A DNA stretch of 64,000 bases, taken from Nautilia profundicola AmH (GTDB lineage: Bacteria > Campylobacterota > Campylobacteria > Campylobacterales > Nautiliaceae). A program made the translations under genes and the position numbers. The notes beneath the pieces were generated by a model that worked only from the letters and a program-made list of their open reading frames with translations, was not told the DNA's origin and searched no databases. Below are positions 17,271 through 26,900 of the stretch, in pieces. Numbering within the stretch: position 1 is the stretch's first letter; each line of letters opens with the position of its first letter. The DNA lies in contig NC_012115.1 in NCBI RefSeq assembly GCF_000021725.1, positions 1,255,408-1,319,407 on the forward strand. Direction: 5' to 3'.

Positions 17271-17854
17271 AAAAGACTCCAAAAAACAATATTCATATCA
17301 AACTGCACTTTATCTTTTTTAATAATCTTCAACTGTGTTATCTCTTTTATTGCTTTGATCTTCTCCAGATTTTTAATAAATTCATAAAATTTATCAAACA
17401 TTTCCGGTTCAAATTCGCCTTGAACGTTTATTATGTATTTTTTATATTCATCAGTATTTTTGTCAATTGTATATGACGCTTTGATATTGTTTTGTATTGC
17501 ATTGTGAAGTACGTTTTTTAATATATTCAAAAAGTTTTTTTCATTTATATGCAATATTGAAGAAGTTTTGACTAACACGTTTAAATATTTCAAATCTTCA
17601 TTTAACGAAACATTTTGTTTTTTTAATTTTTTTAACTGGGTTTTTAATTCACTCAATACTGATCTTAGAGAATTGGTACTTTCCAGTTTTTTCTTTAGTT
17701 GTACAATTTTTACATTATAATTGTCAATCTTTTCTTGTAAAATATTGTAATTATAGTTGTAATAAACTATAAACACGGCAATAATTATGGAAGCGTATAA
17801 TAAAACTAAATTTTTCTTATCTAATGAGTTTAGATATTCTTCAATTCTATTCAT
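17267..17854 (-). CDS. mshJ: Pilus inner-membrane complex protein MshJ (PilO-like)
   Basis: A 195-residue bitopic protein: short cytosolic start, one helix (about 15-33, LVLLYASIIIAVFIVYYNY), a coiled coil (35-90) and a C-terminal ferredoxin-like domain with FEPEMFDKFYEFIKNLEKI. This is the PilO/MshJ layout. It pairs with the PilN-like half of MshI in the inner-membrane alignment complex. The start overlaps mshI by 8 bp. Confidence 0.77.
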   Translation of the reverse strand: MNRIEEYLNSLDKKNLVLLYASIIIAVFIVYYNYNYNILQEKIDNYNVKIVQLKKKLESTNSLRSVLSELKTQLKKLKKQNVSLNEDLKYLNVLVKTSSILHINEKNFLNILKNVLHNAIQNNIKASYTIDKNTDEYKKYIINVQGEFEPEMFDKFYEFIKNLEKIKAIKEITQLKIIKKDKVQFDMNIVFWSLL

Positions 17855-19277
17855 CGTAACTCACTTTTGAAATATAAATTCCATCTTTGTTTTTTATCTC
17901 AGTTGATTCAACGTTTTTATAACCCAACTTATACATATCTTTCATAAAATCGGCAATATCCGAAGAATTACCAAACTCACTAACAATTAAAAGAGATATA
18001 TTATCCCCGTTTTTTTCAAAAGATAATAGTTTCAAATTATATTTTTTTAATTCATTTACCAAATCCGCCAACTCGTTAGCAGTTAATTTTTTTCTTTGAA
18101 TATTCTCTAAAAACATCACTTTTTCAGATATATCGGTAATTTGTTTTTGAATAGCAAGATTATCGGCTTTTATTTTGGCTATGACTTTATGATATTTAAT
18201 TACAGCGGATTTCAAAAGTTTTTCTTCTCTCATATTTCTGTTAATTTTCTTTTTCAGTAATAAAATTTCGCTCTCTTTTTTCTTTATTGTCTGGTTTTTG
18301 ACAAAAGCATCCACTCCTATAAAAAGAACAGACAGTATTATTAAAAGAACAAGTATCCCGCTTTTGGTTTTATAAAAAGGTATTGGCTTTGGAAAAATAG
18401 AAAAATTTTCGTTTTCGTTTTGATAATGTTTTGTATTATATATAGTTGCGGTATAATCAAACGCATCATAATCGGTAGGAATTTCATATTTTTTAAAAGC
18501 AATTCCGCTTAAATCCCAAAAAGAATTATAACTCTCAAATAAGTTTTCTATTTCAAATGGTGAATAAAAAAATATTCTATCAACTTTAGTAAGTCCGTAA
18601 TAGCTTACCGAATAATTTATTAAATTACTGACTTTCATAAAAAACTGTGTAAAAAACGAATCAATAACATTAAATGTTTCAATATCATCGTAATTATCTT
18701 GATTCAGACCTTTTGTCATTAATATATTCTTCACTTCGTCAACTGACACATCAAGCTGTTTAGCTAAAGATGATAATTTACTTATACTTTTAACAAAAAC
18801 AAACTCCCCGTTTTCAAAACAGCTCAAGAAAGCTTCGTTTTCGTCTAAATATATAAAAGCATCGTTTTGAGGTTTTATGTTGCTAATATCATAATAACTT
18901 TTAAAAACAAAAGGTTTAGCGGAAATAAAATCAATATATTTATATATTTTTAAATATTTTTCAAATTGCTTTTTTAAAACATCCGTTTCAACAATAAAAG
19001 CTTCGACATTGTAATGGTCATCATATTCTTTAAAAATATAATTTATTTTATATTCTTTGGAATAATCTAAAGAACCTTCCGTAAATACATATTTTTCCGC
19101 TTCAACCTCAAGCATTTCTTTATCGATATCTTTTGAAAGTTTAAAAGTAATATTTAATATATGGTTGTAACCTAAAGATGATGTAATAATACCTTTCTCA
19201 TATCCAAGCTCTTTTTTAACAACTCTGTCATTTTCATTAATATATATGCTGTCTTTTGATAAATAAATTACTTTCAA
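17847..19277 (-). CDS. mshI: Pilus alignment protein MshI (PilM-PilN type)
   Basis: A 476-residue protein starting at TTG. The N-terminal 290 residues look like a PilM/actin-fold module (FIYLDENEAFLSCFENGEFVFVK is the strand-turn-strand seen in PilM). Then come a membrane helix (about 308-327, KSGILVLLIILSVLFIGVDAF), a coiled coil (330-400) and a PilN-like alpha-beta end (LADLVNELKKYNLKLLSFEK). Vibrio MshI has the same cytosol-membrane-periplasm plan. It opens the assembly-gene run and follows a pseudopilin by 4 bp. Confidence 0.78.
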   Translation of the reverse strand: MKVIYLSKDSIYINENDRVVKKELGYEKGIITSSLGYNHILNITFKLSKDIDKEMLEVEAEKYVFTEGSLDYSKEYKINYIFKEYDDHYNVEAFIVETDVLKKQFEKYLKIYKYIDFISAKPFVFKSYYDISNIKPQNDAFIYLDENEAFLSCFENGEFVFVKSISKLSSLAKQLDVSVDEVKNILMTKGLNQDNYDDIETFNVIDSFFTQFFMKVSNLINYSVSYYGLTKVDRIFFYSPFEIENLFESYNSFWDLSGIAFKKYEIPTDYDAFDYTATIYNTKHYQNENENFSIFPKPIPFYKTKSGILVLLIILSVLFIGVDAFVKNQTIKKKESEILLLKKKINRNMREEKLLKSAVIKYHKVIAKIKADNLAIQKQITDISEKVMFLENIQRKKLTANELADLVNELKKYNLKLLSFEKNGDNISLLIVSEFGNSSDIADFMKDMYKLGYKNVESTEIKNKDGIYISKVSYDE

Positions 19278-19281
19278 CCTC

Positions 19282-19731
19282 TCACCTTATTGAGCCTGTA
19301 ATCGGATAAATTGTGAAATTTTGCTCATTATTTTTATATTTTAACGAAATAATTATATTAGTATGTATAATCTTTGTCAAATTTTCATCAATTTCACCGT
19401 CAAATGGCCTTCCTGCATTATCGAAGCAAATTGTATTCCCATTATTTAATCCGTAAACTTCAATGTTCGATTTAAATTTGTAATGTACCTTTTCGTTTGA
19501 ATTTTTATCTTCATTGTTTAATATGTCTTTATTAAACGTAATACATACATAATCACTGTTCCCAATAAATTTATATCCCAACGCATTTGATTTTTTTTGT
19601 AATACTTTTTCTTTTAATATCTGAGTATCGGTAGTTAAAGTTTCATCAGGAATAAATTGCAGGCCGATAAAGCTTAATATCCCCATGATCACAATTACAA
19701 AAATAAGTTCCATCAAACTAAAAGCTTTCAT
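19282..19731 (-). CDS. Minor pseudopilin (MshC/GspH-like)
   Basis: A 149-residue pilin-like protein: leader MKA and helix FSLMELIFVIVIMGILSFIG with Glu+5. The residue at -1 is Ala. The C-terminal domain is beta-rich with the FDNAGRPFDGEI turn and a final strand pair, similar to GspH/FimT minor pilins that prime assembly or sit at the tip. It abuts the preceding gene (TAA then ATG). Assignment to MshC or MshD cannot be made by eye. Confidence 0.8.
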   Translation of the reverse strand: MKAFSLMELIFVIVIMGILSFIGLQFIPDETLTTDTQILKEKVLQKKSNALGYKFIGNSDYVCITFNKDILNNEDKNSNEKVHYKFKSNIEVYGLNNGNTICFDNAGRPFDGEIDENLTKIIHTNIIISLKYKNNEQNFTIYPITGSIR

Positions 19732-20175
19732 TTAAGGCCTTTGCAATGTAACTTTTTCAAGTTTTATTTTTTTATTATCATTTTTGGGATTGGTAATGTT
19801 GGACTCTACCGTCACTTTTAACAATACATACCCGTGTGATTTAGGAGTTGATATTTTAACTGCATTATCACAAGGACAGTCATTTAAATCATAGCAGTAA
19901 TATTTCAAAATATCGACATTTGCGATAAATCTTTTTTGTTCATCTTTAAATGTTAAATGTTCCAAACAGTTATTGTTAGTTTTACGGTTATATCCCTCAA
20001 TAGCCATTAAAGAATTCTCAATAACACTTTGCATAAACAACTGAGCCCTTTGTTGCAAATAAGAATCACTTGTGTGCTTGATACTTATAAAAGAGATTTT
20101 AACAACAGCAACCATTAAAGCCGCCACCAGAAGCATTATAATAAGCGCACTTATGACTCCGAATGCTTTTTTCAA
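19732..20175 (-). CDS. Minor pilin-like protein (MshP/PilX-like)
   Basis: A 147-residue protein from a TTG start whose bases overlap the previous stop (TTGA). The N-terminus MKKAFGVISALIIMLLVAAL has the basic leader and long helix of a pilin but no Glu at +5, as in MshP and PilX-type proteins. Its C-terminal half has Cys in CLEH and in YCYDLNDCPCDN, likely disulfide-bonded. It sits between the MshO-like and MshC-like genes, the place of MshP in Vibrio. Confidence 0.73.
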   Translation of the reverse strand: MKKAFGVISALIIMLLVAALMVAVVKISFISIKHTSDSYLQQRAQLFMQSVIENSLMAIEGYNRKTNNNCLEHLTFKDEQKRFIANVDILKYYCYDLNDCPCDNAVKISTPKSHGYVLLKVTVESNITNPKNDNKKIKLEKVTLQRP

Positions 20176-21212
20176 AATATTACCTTTTGTTTGGATACAG
20201 AAATATTGATATCTCCTCTTGATTTAAACATTTCAATTTTCATCATTAAATGATAGTTTATTTTTTTTACTTTAAAAGCTTTCACATTAGATGTTAAAAC
20301 GGTTACATTACCGGTTCCGTCATCTGCACAAAAACTCTCACCCTTCCAAGGCCTGTAATTATAAAATAAAAGCAAATCATCATCTTGCAGATCGCTCCAG
20401 TTTAAATCATTGCATTTCCATTTATTTTGATCTAAATCTTTTTTTAAAGCAATTGCATATGCACTGTCTGCCAAATAAAATTTTTCATAAATTGAAGCAT
20501 GCGTAATATCGGTATTATCATAATTTTTTAAAGTTAAAAAACAATTATTACCACTTTGGGAATAATCCGATATCCTGTATACCAAGTCTGCCCTGTTTCC
20601 ATGCCACCCGAAAGAGTTGTTATAATCATTAAGTATGTTTTCACTGCCCCTATCAAAACTCCCGGCAAAAATAATCGATGTCAAATCTTTTAAATTTTGA
20701 GCTGTGTCGTATTTATTTTTTAATATCTCATTTATAAAGCCGCTGTTAAAATCCAATGCTTTAATAACAGGTTTATTACTTTCATATAAGTCTACAAATC
20801 CGCTTAAATTATCATCTACCATTGCATCATTCAAATATCCGATCCATTCTAAAATCGGATATTTATTATTTTGAATTATATTGCCTATATATTGAAATTC
20901 ACCGGTCTGTTGATTATATCCTATAACGCTAAGAGGAATCCTGTTATATATTATCTGCGAAACCTGATCAAGTGTCTGCTGGGAAATAAATTCGAATTTT
21001 GAGGTCTGTTTGGCTATATAATTTCTAACATAAAGTTTACTTAATATCTGAAACCCTCCTATTAATACGAAAGAAAGTATCACAATTACAAATATAGCTT
21101 CGATTAAAGTAAATGAGGTTTTAAAGTTTTTAAGGTCGTTAGAGTTGGTAAAGTTGTTGGAGTAATTTTCCATTTTCCATTTTCCATTGTTCATTTTCAA
21201 TTTTTTCACCAC
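20172..21212 (-). CDS. Large minor pseudopilin (MshO/GspJ-like) with a repeat-derived leader
   Basis: A 346-residue pilin-like protein. The helix FTLIEAIFVIVILSFVLIGG with Glu+5 begins only at about residue 34, after an unusually long leader. The leader's coding DNA (21119-21205) consists of the simple repeats found in intergenic regions here (AATGGAAAATGG units and AACTTTACCAACTC units). The residue at -1 is Ser. The C-terminal domain is large, as in MshO, with an SDYSQSGNNCFLTL core. GTG starts at 21212 or 21209 overlap the previous stop; an ATG at 21194 is another option with a shorter leader. Confidence 0.78.
   Translation of the reverse strand: MVKKLKMNNGKWKMENYSNNFTNSNDLKNFKTSFTLIEAIFVIVILSFVLIGGFQILSKLYVRNYIAKQTSKFEFISQQTLDQVSQIIYNRIPLSVIGYNQQTGEFQYIGNIIQNNKYPILEWIGYLNDAMVDDNLSGFVDLYESNKPVIKALDFNSGFINEILKNKYDTAQNLKDLTSIIFAGSFDRGSENILNDYNNSFGWHGNRADLVYRISDYSQSGNNCFLTLKNYDNTDITHASIYEKFYLADSAYAIALKKDLDQNKWKCNDLNWSDLQDDDLLLFYNYRPWKGESFCADDGTGNVTVLTSNVKAFKVKKINYHLMMKIEMFKSRGDINISVSKQKVIF
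21119..21205. repeat. Intergenic-type repeats inside a coding leader
   Basis: The right part is a TTTTCCATT tandem (three and a half copies). The left part, AAAGTTTTTAAGGTCGTTAGAGTTGG, is the same GTTAAGG-style sequence as the intergenic dyads at 5735, 7025 and 23816. The array is a multiple of three and stays in frame with the pseudopilin at 20172-21212. Confidence 0.6.
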
Positions 21213-21832
21213 TGTATACCGTTTATTTTTATATGTCCAATATTCGCACTGTAATACACAATAGAAGAAATCTGTTTATTTCCATTCAAAACTTCAATGT
21301 AAACTCTTTTGATATTAGTTTTATCATTATTGCTTGTATTTGTAAACTCAAAATTTAAATTTTGAGTTCCATAATCATTTTTATGCCATTCGTCTGTATA
21401 TCCGACATTAATTTTTAAAGTATATACAGTCCTACCGTTTTGTGTTGTATTAACTTCAATTCCGTTATATCCTTCAATATAATCAAATTCACCGCTATTA
21501 TTAATCGGTATCGAACTTTCGAAAACAGCATTTTTACAGTTTCTGCTTCCTGCAAACCCGCCAAGCCTATAACCGCTTGTGGCATTACAGTCTAAAACAT
21601 TTACGGGAGGATCGTTTACAAGTAAAATATCATCGTAATTTATATTTTGACGGTCATATTCTTTAAGGGAAATATCCATTATTTTAGACATCATATTAAA
21701 AATCGCATCTTCTTTTTTAGAAAACTCAAGTGTTTTATTGCTTACATAAATTATTTTAGGAATTACCGTAAATACGGCAGCTATAATCACAATAGTAAAA
21801 ATAAGTTCTATTAATGTTATAGCTTTTCTCAA
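21206..21832 (-). CDS. Minor pseudopilin (MshD/GspI-like)
   Basis: A 208-residue pilin-like protein. The leader MRKA and helix [21 protein letters not shown] are present, with Ile at +1, Glu at +5 and Ala at -1. The body contains two Cys ([14 protein letters not shown] and SRNCKNAV) and a beta-rich end. The TTG start at 21832 overlaps the prfB stop as TTGA, so its translation depends on ribosomes leaving prfB. It is the first of four consecutive pseudopilins. Confidence 0.8.
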   Translation of the reverse strand: MRKAITLIELIFTIVIIAAVFTVIPKIIYVSNKTLEFSKKEDAIFNMMSKIMDISLKEYDRQNINYDDILLVNDPPVNVLDCNATSGYRLGGFAGSRNCKNAVFESSIPINNSGEFDYIEGYNGIEVNTTQNGRTVYTLKINVGYTDEWHKNDYGTQNLNFEFTNTSNNDKTNIKRVYIEVLNGNKQISSIVYYSANIGHIKINGIQW

Positions 21833-22932
21833 TTCTCATGTTCCTTTTCGGCAATCAGTACATCCTCAATTACCTCATCCAAATCTCCGTCAAGTATATC
21901 GTCAACCCTTGAATATGCTTTATTGCTTCTGTTGTCTTTCACTTGCTGATAAGGGAAAAGAACATAACTTCTGATCTGATGTCCCCATCCCATCTCATCT
22001 TTAGGTTTACCTTCTTCCTCGGCTTTTCTTTTTTCAAGTTCAAGTTCATACAGCTTTGATTTCAACATTTTCATTGCCATGTCTTTATTTTTGTGCTGGC
22101 TTCTGTCTGTTTGACACCCAACAACAATACCGGTCGGGATATGTGTAATTCTTACCGCACTTTCAGTCTTATTTACGTGCTGACCTCCTGCACCGCTCGC
22201 ACGAAACACATCTATTCTTATATCTTTAGGATCGATTTCTATTTCAATGTCATCATCAATCTCAGGCGAAACCTGCACCGATGCGAAAGACGTGTGTCTT
22301 CTACCTCCGCTGTCAAAAGGACTTACCCTTACAAGTCTGTGAATACCGTTTTCCGCTTTAAGGTACCCGTATGCGTTTTCTCCTTTTACAAGAAAACTCA
22401 CATCCTTAATTCCAGCCTCATCGCCCGCCTGATAATCAAGAACTTCAACTTTCCAACCTCTTCTTTCCGCATATCTTAAATACATTCTGTAAAGTATCGA
22501 AGCCCAGTCGTGCGACTCTGTACCTCCTGCACCGGGATGAATAGAAATAATCGCGTTTTTCGCATCGTTTTCATCGCTTAGCATTACTTCGATTTCAAGA
22601 TCCCTTATTATCTTTTTAAGATCCTGCACGTCGTTAAAAACTTCGTTTAAAGTCTCTTCGTCCTCTTCCATGCTTGCAAGCTCAAACATGTCTTTATTGT
22701 CCTGAAGGGCGGTTTTTGCTTTTTTATATTTTTCAAGTTTTCTTAAAATTGCGTTTTTTTCTTTTTGCACTTTAGCACTTGTTTTAGGATCATTCCAGAA
22801 ATCCGGAGAGTTTTCCAGCTCTTCTATTTCTTTTAACCTTGCTTCAAGTTTTTCAGGTTTTAAAATAGACTCGATGTTTTCTATTTTGTTTTCAAGTTCC
22901 TTTATTAATTCGCTGTATTCATATGCGTCCAT
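21829..22932 (-). CDS. prfB: Peptide chain release factor 2
   Basis: RF2 ends translation at UGA and UAA. The stop-reading tripeptide SPF ([15 protein letters not shown]) and the catalytic GGQ ([15 protein letters not shown]) are both present. I start at 22932 ([18 protein letters not shown]), where AAGGAT lies upstream; an in-frame extension to 22956 lacks support. The 367-residue frame is uninterrupted: the autoregulatory +1 frameshift with an in-frame UGA seen in many bacteria is absent. It is coupled to the downstream pseudopilin by a TTGA overlap and is divergent from panC. Confidence 0.96.
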   Translation of the reverse strand: MDAYEYSELIKELENKIENIESILKPEKLEARLKEIEELENSPDFWNDPKTSAKVQKEKNAILRKLEKYKKAKTALQDNKDMFELASMEEDEETLNEVFNDVQDLKKIIRDLEIEVMLSDENDAKNAIISIHPGAGGTESHDWASILYRMYLRYAERRGWKVEVLDYQAGDEAGIKDVSFLVKGENAYGYLKAENGIHRLVRVSPFDSGGRRHTSFASVQVSPEIDDDIEIEIDPKDIRIDVFRASGAGGQHVNKTESAVRITHIPTGIVVGCQTDRSQHKNKDMAMKMLKSKLYELELEKRKAEEEGKPKDEMGWGHQIRSYVLFPYQQVKDNRSNKAYSRVDDILDGDLDEVIEDVLIAEKEHEN

Positions 22933-22964
22933 TTTTATCCTTTTATAACATATCAAAATTTATA

Positions 22965-22970
22965 TATAAT
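22965..22970 (+). promoter_or_regulatory. -10 element for panC
   Basis: TATAAT lies 20 bp upstream of the panC ATG, within TATATATAATTC. The RBS AAGGCGG follows. No clear -35 is seen. Confidence 0.5.
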
Positions 22971-22990
22971 TCTACCAAAAAAGGCGGCTT

Positions 22991-23809
22991 ATGAAAATTT
23001 TAAATTCACCTAAAGAAGCCATAAACTACACAAAATCGTTAAACGGAAGCATAGGTTTCGTCCCTACTATGGGAGCCCTGCATGAAGGGCATTTGAGTTT
23101 AATCGAAAAAGCAAGAAAAGAAAACGATTACGTAATAGTTTCTATATTTGTAAACCCAACCCAGTTTCTCCCGGGAGAAGATCTTGACAAATACCCAAGA
23201 CGCCTTGAAGCGGATTTTGAGATATGCAAACGTGCTGGAGTCGACGCAGTGTTTACCCCTACGCCTGAAAATATGTATTCAAACGACGAAGTTTTAATAA
23301 AAGCACCTAAAATCAAAGGTTACATCTTAGAAGGTTTCAATCGTCCAGGACATTTTGACGGTGTTTTACAGGTTGTAAACAAACTTTTTAATATTATCCG
23401 TCCAACTCGTGCATATTTCGGTAAAAAAGACGCCCAGCAGCTGTATCTGATTAAACAGATGGTTAATAATTTCTTTTTTGATATCGAAATAGTAGAGTGC
23501 GAAACCAAAAGGGAAAAAGACGGCCTTGCACTCTCAAGCAGAAACATTTACTTAAGCGAAGAAGAAAGAAAAAGAGCTCTGAGTATCAGTAAAGCATTAA
23601 AAAGAGCCGCCAAACTATCTTCAAAAACGAAAAATATTGAAGAAATCGAAAAAGAAATGCTTGAAATTTTAGATGTTGACGAGCTTCAGTATATTGCATT
23701 TGTAGACAGGGACTTTAATCATATAGATGAAATAAAACCTGGAAACACCATTATCCTACTCGCCGCAAAAGTCGGAAGTACAAGACTTATCGACAATATA
23801 TGGATATAG
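22991..23809 (+). CDS. panC: Pantothenate synthetase
   Basis: This condenses pantoate and beta-alanine with ATP in coenzyme A synthesis. The nucleotidyl-transfer signature [14 protein letters not shown] (residues 24-37) carries the HIGH-like motif. [13 protein letters not shown] and YFGKKDAQQ (KMSKS-like) follow. At 272 residues it is complete. It stands alone on the plus strand, wedged between the two parts of the pilus locus; panB and panD are not here. Confidence 0.96.
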
Positions 23810-23815
23810 TTTATT

Positions 23816-23945
23816 AGTTGTTAAGGTTGGTTAAGGTTATTAAAGTTTTAACTTCAGCAACTATAAAGCTCTGAAACCTTAACAACTTTAACAACCCCAA
23901 CTAACAATAAAAATTTTAACCAACCTCAACAACTTAAACAACATT
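23816..23945. repeat. Large intergenic GTTAAGG / CCTTAAC dyad
   Basis: The left arm (GTTGTTAAGGTTGGTTAAGG and further units) is mirrored by two right arms (CCTTAACAACTTTAACAACC and CCAACCTCAACAACTTAAAC). It lies between the convergent panC and MshQ-like genes, so the transcript can fold on both strands and may end both. No U-tract typical of an intrinsic terminator follows. Confidence 0.55.
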
Positions 23946-23948
23946 ATT

Positions 23949-26900
23949 TTACCTAAATATCTTAATCCCTCTTTTTGTTGAATTGGTATCGGTCATATTG
24001 GCTTCGGTTCCTTCAAATTCACCGCTTCCGACTTCCCCTTCACTATTTAGATTTTGCCAGGTTATTGTAAAACAGAAATGATTTAAACACGTAGAATCAT
24101 TTGAAATATCATATTTTTGATTGAATTTAGAATACCAAAGCCATTTTAAATTAGGGCTTAACAAATGAACAACCGCAAATTTAACACTTGAATCACTCCT
24201 TGAGATTTTAAAAGTAATTACTCCATTATTTATTGAATCAACTGACACATCCACACCGTTTATCGAGTTTGATGCATTATAATCGCTGCTTATTATAATT
24301 TCGCTGTCACTTACGTTTCCGTCTACTGCATTATGACCGGTATTTTCATACCAGTTATAAATAACCTCCTGTCCGTCAGGTTTTAAATTACCAACACTGT
24401 CAAAAACAATAAAAGAGTAGCTTTTATTAAAATCATTTTCCGAAGCCAAAACATCACTTAGTAATAAATTACCATAATAATATTTGGCTTTTTTATTTAA
24501 ATCCAAACTTCCGTTTGCATCACTGTCGTTTACGTCAATGGAGGTTATTTCAAATTCAAAAGGGTTTACAGGGTTTGATACATTTCTGTCAAAATTCAGA
24601 TATACATCAACAGAAGTTGATCCGTTATTGTCGGTTGTAAAATTATTTTTGTCATAAATAAATGTAATATTTTCATCTTTTGAAATATTATTATCATATA
24701 CATATCCGTTTTTATCGATATATTTATAAATAATTTTGCTTACATTCACATCCACATCGTTATGAGAAATATTTACAGTAATATTTTTTGCATAGCACTC
24801 TTTATTGTAGTTTTGAAGTATGTTTCCGTCTTTATCAACAGCACTAATGTTTAATTCCAAAAGAGAAGATATGTTCAAATCTTCATCATAATATGTAAAA
24901 TTACTGTCGGTATCATAGTTTTCATATTTAGCATTTAAATCAAAATGATCTACCCCCACACTTATAGTGCTTTTTGCCTGAGAAATAAACCTCTCGGTTT
25001 CATTTGTATCGTCATTATCCACTACTGCAAACTCACTGCCGTTTATTTCCTTAACGGTTAAATTCAAATCCCCTACTTCATTATATTTAAGAGTAATATT
25101 CGCTTCACCGTCTTTAAACACCCCGCCGCTTACTTTCTCAAGGATACCGGTATCACAATTCGTTTTGCTTTCATTGTATTCGAAATCCACGCTTTGCCCG
25201 TTTACATAAATGCTCTCATTATAATCTTTCACCGGATTTCCGTTTACATCTACGGCTTTAACGGTTATATTAAATTCATTTCCGGCCTTTATATTACTCG
25301 GAATATTGGCAATAACGAATTTTTCAGGCCTTATTGCAAAATTATCGGTTGAATTTGATTCGTTAGCATCGTTTATTGGACATGTAGTATCTTCATTTTG
25401 TTTCCATTGTATATTTATTTTTGCATTCTTTAAAGCTCTGTTCACTTTTAAAGTTATATTTTTTTCATTTTCATTATTCCATAATGTTTTATTCCAATCA
25501 CCCGTATAATTTTGTGCTATTACCCTGCTGCAAACAGTTCCGTTAAATTCCTGATATCCGGTACCATTTGTATCTAAAGAAGCCACTGTTATTATAAAAG
25601 GTTTATTTACAATTTTAGTTGTTATGTTTCTGTCTGTTATATTGTGGTCATCATTCCATGCATCAAATCTATATACTTCATTTACTTCACTTAAATGAAA
25701 ATTAGCGCTAAATGCAAATATTCCGCCGACTTCCGGCATATGGTATCTCTCTTCATCGTGAGCTTCGTCTTCATCTACAACAAAACCGATTTTTTTATTA
25801 GTCAACTCACATCTTCTAAACCATCCTCCGTCACTTTCAAATCTGCTATCTTTCCATCCTGCAATAAGAGGAGTATTTTCATAGCTGTTTTGAAAAGAGA
25901 CGGTTTTGCATCCGTTATCCCATCCTACGAAATAAGGACCTGTTTTTAAAACTTCAAAATCAATTTTTGTTCCATAATCATCTGTAAATGAACCTGTAAA
26001 ATTTGCATCTGAGATCATATAACCTATTGTTTCGTCTTTCGTAACATTTCCTTCATCAGTCTCACTCATATCAAGGGCAAGCTGCAATTTACCGCTGCAT
26101 AAATTTACCGCTGCAGTCATCCAAGGTACAGACGGCTGTTTTGGAATATCATTTTCTTCATTATTCAGTGTTTGTATATTTGCTACAACAGCCGGATTGC
26201 AAAATGAAACAGAAGTATCAACAGTATCCCATCCTATATCGTTTCCGCTTGGAGCGTATTTTCCCTGTACTTTTTTAGTGTTTATGCTTCCAACTTCAAT
26301 CAAGTGGCCATCTAATTCATGAACACCCGTATTAATTGCAAAATAATTAAGTGTCTGTTTTACATGCGGTCCGTCTTCTCCTTCAGGCTCCACTATAATT
26401 GCATCAAACCCTTTTGTTGTTACATTTTTAATTCTGACACTTGCAGGATTGTTTCCGTATGTATCTATTACCATAAAAACAACAGGTATTGTATTAAAAG
26501 CTTTTTTAAATGCCACATGTGTCCATTCAGGGTCGGAATATGTGTTATTTAACGTGACCGTACCCCCTTCAAATTCTATAGGAGTAATTTCCCCGCTATA
26601 AGGAGAGCAGCAGAATTTACAGCACCTGCTTCTTCCGTCCCAGTTTTTACTGCTGCTTTCATTATTGTAAATATACTTGACATAACCAGAGTTTACAGCT
26701 GCATTCAATAGTGTAAACTCATCCGCATCGCTACCGATAGACTGACCATTTGGAGTATTGTCGCTTGATTTGTAATCACTGTTAAAAAGCAAACCTAATT
26801 CACCGCTATTAGGATGAGTAGAAAATGAGTGTTTATAATCACCATCCAAATAAAAATCTGTTCCAGTGTTATTTACGACAAAAGTCAGCATATGCCAGCC

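Noticed and set aside
22093-22479. 128-codon frame on the plus strand opposite prfB
   Set aside because: prfB is unmistakable on the other strand, and the antisense peptide has no family features.
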